A stretch of DNA of 14,304 nucleotides from Anaerolineaceae bacterium UBA2260 (GTDB lineage Bacteria; Chloroflexota; Anaerolineae; Anaerolineales; Anaerolineaceae): the NCBI GenBank assembly GCA_002347485.1, contig DDXM01000058.1:1-14304 (forward strand), given 5' to 3'. Below the pieces are notes generated by a model. It made no database searches and was not told the origin of the DNA. It saw only the letters and a list, made by a program, of their open reading frames with translations. This document shows positions 12,520 through 14,304 of this stretch, piece by piece; position 1 is the first letter of the stretch; each line of letters opens with the position of its first letter. The position numbers and the translations under genes were made by a program.

Positions 12520-14304
12520 TTATTTCTTCGTGAAACTGATCTCTTGTTTCTCTGTGTCAAGAGCCACGATCACGGTGTCGCCGGTGTTGAACTCACCACC
12601 CAGCAAGGAGATCGAGAGCGGGCTCTCCACATATTTTTGTAGCGCGCGCTTGAGTGGACGTGCACCAAAGGAGGGATCAAAGCCGACCTTCGCCAGCCAC
12701 TCCCGCGCCTCGTCAGTCAATTCCACCTTCAACCCATGTTCGTTAAGCCTGTCGCTAACCTCTTTCATCTGCAGGTCAACGATGTTGAGCATCTGTTCGG
12801 TGGTTAGCGGTGAGAACATGATAATCTCGTCGATGCGGTTCAGGAATTCCGGCCGGAAGGTGCTTTTTAGTGATTTTTCGATTTTCTCATGCGCCTGGCG
12901 GTCTTCATCCGTGTCAGTTTTCTGCAGGAAGCCCAGTGTGCCGCCCTGCCGCACGAACTCGGTACCCAGGTTGCTAGTCATGATCAAAACGGTGTTGCGG
13001 AAGTCAACCACCCTGCCCTGTCCATCGGTCAGACGTCCATCGTCCAGGATTTGCAATAACGCGTTCCACACTTCAGGATGGGCTTTTTCGATTTCGTCGA
13101 ACAGAATCACCCGGTACGGACGGCGGCGCACAGCCTCGGTGAGCTGCCCTCCTTCTTCGTACCCAACGTAACCCGGAGGTGCCCCAAACAACCGCGAGAC
13201 CGTGTGCTGCTCGCGATATTCACTCATGTCTATGCGCACCAGGGCGTCTTCGTCATCGAAGAGAAACTCAGCCAGCGCTTTTGCCAACTCGGTCTTGCCC
13301 ACGCCAGAAGGTCCGATAAAGATAAAGGACCCGATCGGACGTTTGGGGTCTTTCAACCCGGAGCGCGCGCGGCGGATGGCATCCGAGACCGCGTGAATGG
13401 CTTCCTCCTGCCCGATGATGCGCTCATGCAAGCGCTCTTCCATCTTGAGCAATTTCTCACTCTCAGCTTCCAACATCTGGCTCACAGGGATGCCCGTCCA
13501 CTGCGCCAACACTTGGGCAATGTCGTCGACATCCACTACTTCATCCAGTTTATGTTCTTCTTCCCACTTGTCACGCGCTTCGTTGAATTGCTCTTCCAGG
13601 CGTAAGCGTTCCGCCTTCATGCGCGCCGCGCGCTCGTAATCGCGTTCCACTCCGGCTAGCTCCTCCTCAGCCTTCAAGCGATCCAGTTCCGACTTAGCCT
13701 TCTTGAGATCAGGGGGCATCGAATAAAGCGCCACACGCAACTTGGCTGCCGCTTCATCCATCAGATCGATGGCTTTATCCGGCAGGCGGCGATCCGTCAC
13801 ATAGCGTGCGCTGAGTTTCACCGCCGCTGCCAAAGCTTCATCGGAAAAATGCACTTTATGGTGGGCTTCGTAACGGTCGCGCAGACCTTCGAGCATCTTT
13901 AAAGTATCCTCCTGTGTCGGCTCATCGACGAACACCGGGGCGAACCGCCGCTCAAGGGCGGAATCTTTTTCAATATGCTTCTGGTACTCATCCAGCGTCG
14001 TAGCTCCTACGCACTGAAGTTCACCGCGCGCCAACGCGGGTTTAAGCATGTTCGAGGCATCCATCGCGCCTTGCGCCGCGCCCGCTCCCACCACCGTGTG
14101 AAGCTCATCAATGAAGAGAATGATCTCACCGGAGGAACGTTGCACTTCCTCGATGGAGGCTTTCAGGCGCTCCTCGAACTCCCCGCGGAAGCGCGATCCG
14201 GCGATCATTGCGCCCAGGTCAAGCGAGATGACCTTTTTGCCCATGAGGATCTCTGGCACATCGTTCGAAGCGATCTTCTGCGCCAGGCCTTCCACAATGG
14301 CCGT
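12520..14304 (-). CDS. clpC: ATP-dependent Clp protease ATP-binding subunit ClpC (partial, N-terminus outside window)
   Basis: AAA+ unfoldase that feeds proteins into ClpP; cytoplasmic. The 594 residues visible begin TAIVEGLAQK, just after the first Walker A lysine, so the N-domain and D1 P-loop lie beyond the window. D1 has Walker B FIDELH (65-69, Asp66-Glu67 acting pair) and the arginine finger region ALERRF (117-121). The middle domain (about 194-255) is short, with a UVR-like DYERAARMKAERLRLEEQF stretch; ClpB has a much longer coiled coil. D2 has Walker A GPSGVGKT (331-338), Walker B FDEIEKAH (402-409) and Leu457-Gly458-Phe459 in the loop that in ClpA, ClpC and ClpX contacts ClpP. The short middle domain and the LGF loop point to ClpC and not the disaggregase ClpB. 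It ends in its own terminator. Confidence 0.93.
   Translation of the reverse strand, partial: TAIVEGLAQKIASNDVPEILMGKKVISLDLGAMIAGSRFRGEFEERLKASIEEVQRSSGEIILFIDELHTVVGAGAAQGAMDASNMLKPALARGELQCVGATTLDEYQKHIEKDSALERRFAPVFVDEPTQEDTLKMLEGLRDRYEAHHKVHFSDEALAAAVKLSARYVTDRRLPDKAIDLMDEAAAKLRVALYSMPPDLKKAKSELDRLKAEEELAGVERDYERAARMKAERLRLEEQFNEARDKWEEEHKLDEVVDVDDIAQVLAQWTGIPVSQMLEAESEKLLKMEERLHERIIGQEEAIHAVSDAIRRARSGLKDPKRPIGSFIFIGPSGVGKTELAKALAEFLFDDEDALVRIDMSEYREQHTVSRLFGAPPGYVGYEEGGQLTEAVRRRPYRVILFDEIEKAHPEVWNALLQILDDGRLTDGQGRVVDFRNTVLIMTSNLGTEFVRQGGTLGFLQKTDTDEDRQAHEKIEKSLKSTFRPEFLNRIDEIIMFSPLTTEQMLNIVDLQMKEVSDRLNEHGLKVELTDEAREWLAKVGFDPSFGARPLKRALQKYVESPLSISLLGGEFNTGDTVIVALDTEKQEISFTKK

Noticed and set aside
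12520..14304. Naming the AAA+ gene clpB
   Set aside because: The middle domain is only about 60 residues with a UVR-like stretch, and an LGF ClpP-contact loop is present; ClpB has a long coiled coil and no such loop.

Overview
The window looks like chromosomal core DNA from a bacterium of the phylum Chloroflexota, most likely an Anaerolineae-type lineage. This is an inference from the style of RpoB, S12 and ClpC, the moderate G+C content and clean sigma70-type promoters; no 16S rRNA gene is present to confirm it. Every supported gene lies on the minus strand, so transcription runs from position 14304 towards position 1.

Right end (14304 to about 11300): the 3' two-thirds of clpC (AAA+ unfoldase of the ClpCP protease) ends in an intrinsic terminator. 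It is followed at once by a promoter and gmd, encoding GDP-mannose 4,6-dehydratase (nucleotide-sugar and cell-surface glycan supply), which ends in its own terminator. The terminator's T-tract abuts a near-consensus promoter for a small membrane-anchored or secreted lytic-transglycosylase-like protein (11210-10638).

Middle (10637 to 7326): the 374-base gap between the transglycosylase and the next large gene is not empty. It holds a compact unit: promoter (TTGACG-16-TATTAT), Shine-Dalgarno, a 31-codon cysteine-containing ORF (10547-10452) and a strong intrinsic terminator. The remainder of that gap (10388-10264) shows no clear promoter or gene. Next comes a tight three-gene operon: a small protein that resembles the catalytic domain of serine recombinases but lacks the active-site serine, then two tandem GNAT acetyltransferases. 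The first GNAT has lost the acetyl-CoA loop motif and overlaps the second by ATGA. A hairpin then separates a translationally coupled HAD hydrolase / YfcE-type phosphoesterase pair.

Left end (7325 to 1): rpoB stands alone behind its own consensus promoter. A second, closely matching promoter drives the str operon rpsL-rpsG-fusA, with the first three codons of a probable tuf at the window edge. rpoC, which in many bacteria lies between rpoB and rpsL, is absent here, and rplJ/rplL are not upstream of rpoB. The two promoters share CTTGACCAT and TGATATAAT with identical 17-bp spacing, so RNA polymerase beta and the translation factors are probably co-regulated although they are separate units.

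Points most worth a second look are the 31-codon peptide gene, the apparently inactivated recombinase-like protein with its degenerate GNAT partner, the basic 15-residue insertion in S12, the roughly 134-residue insertion in RpoB, and non-consensus residues in the RpoB rifampicin pocket.
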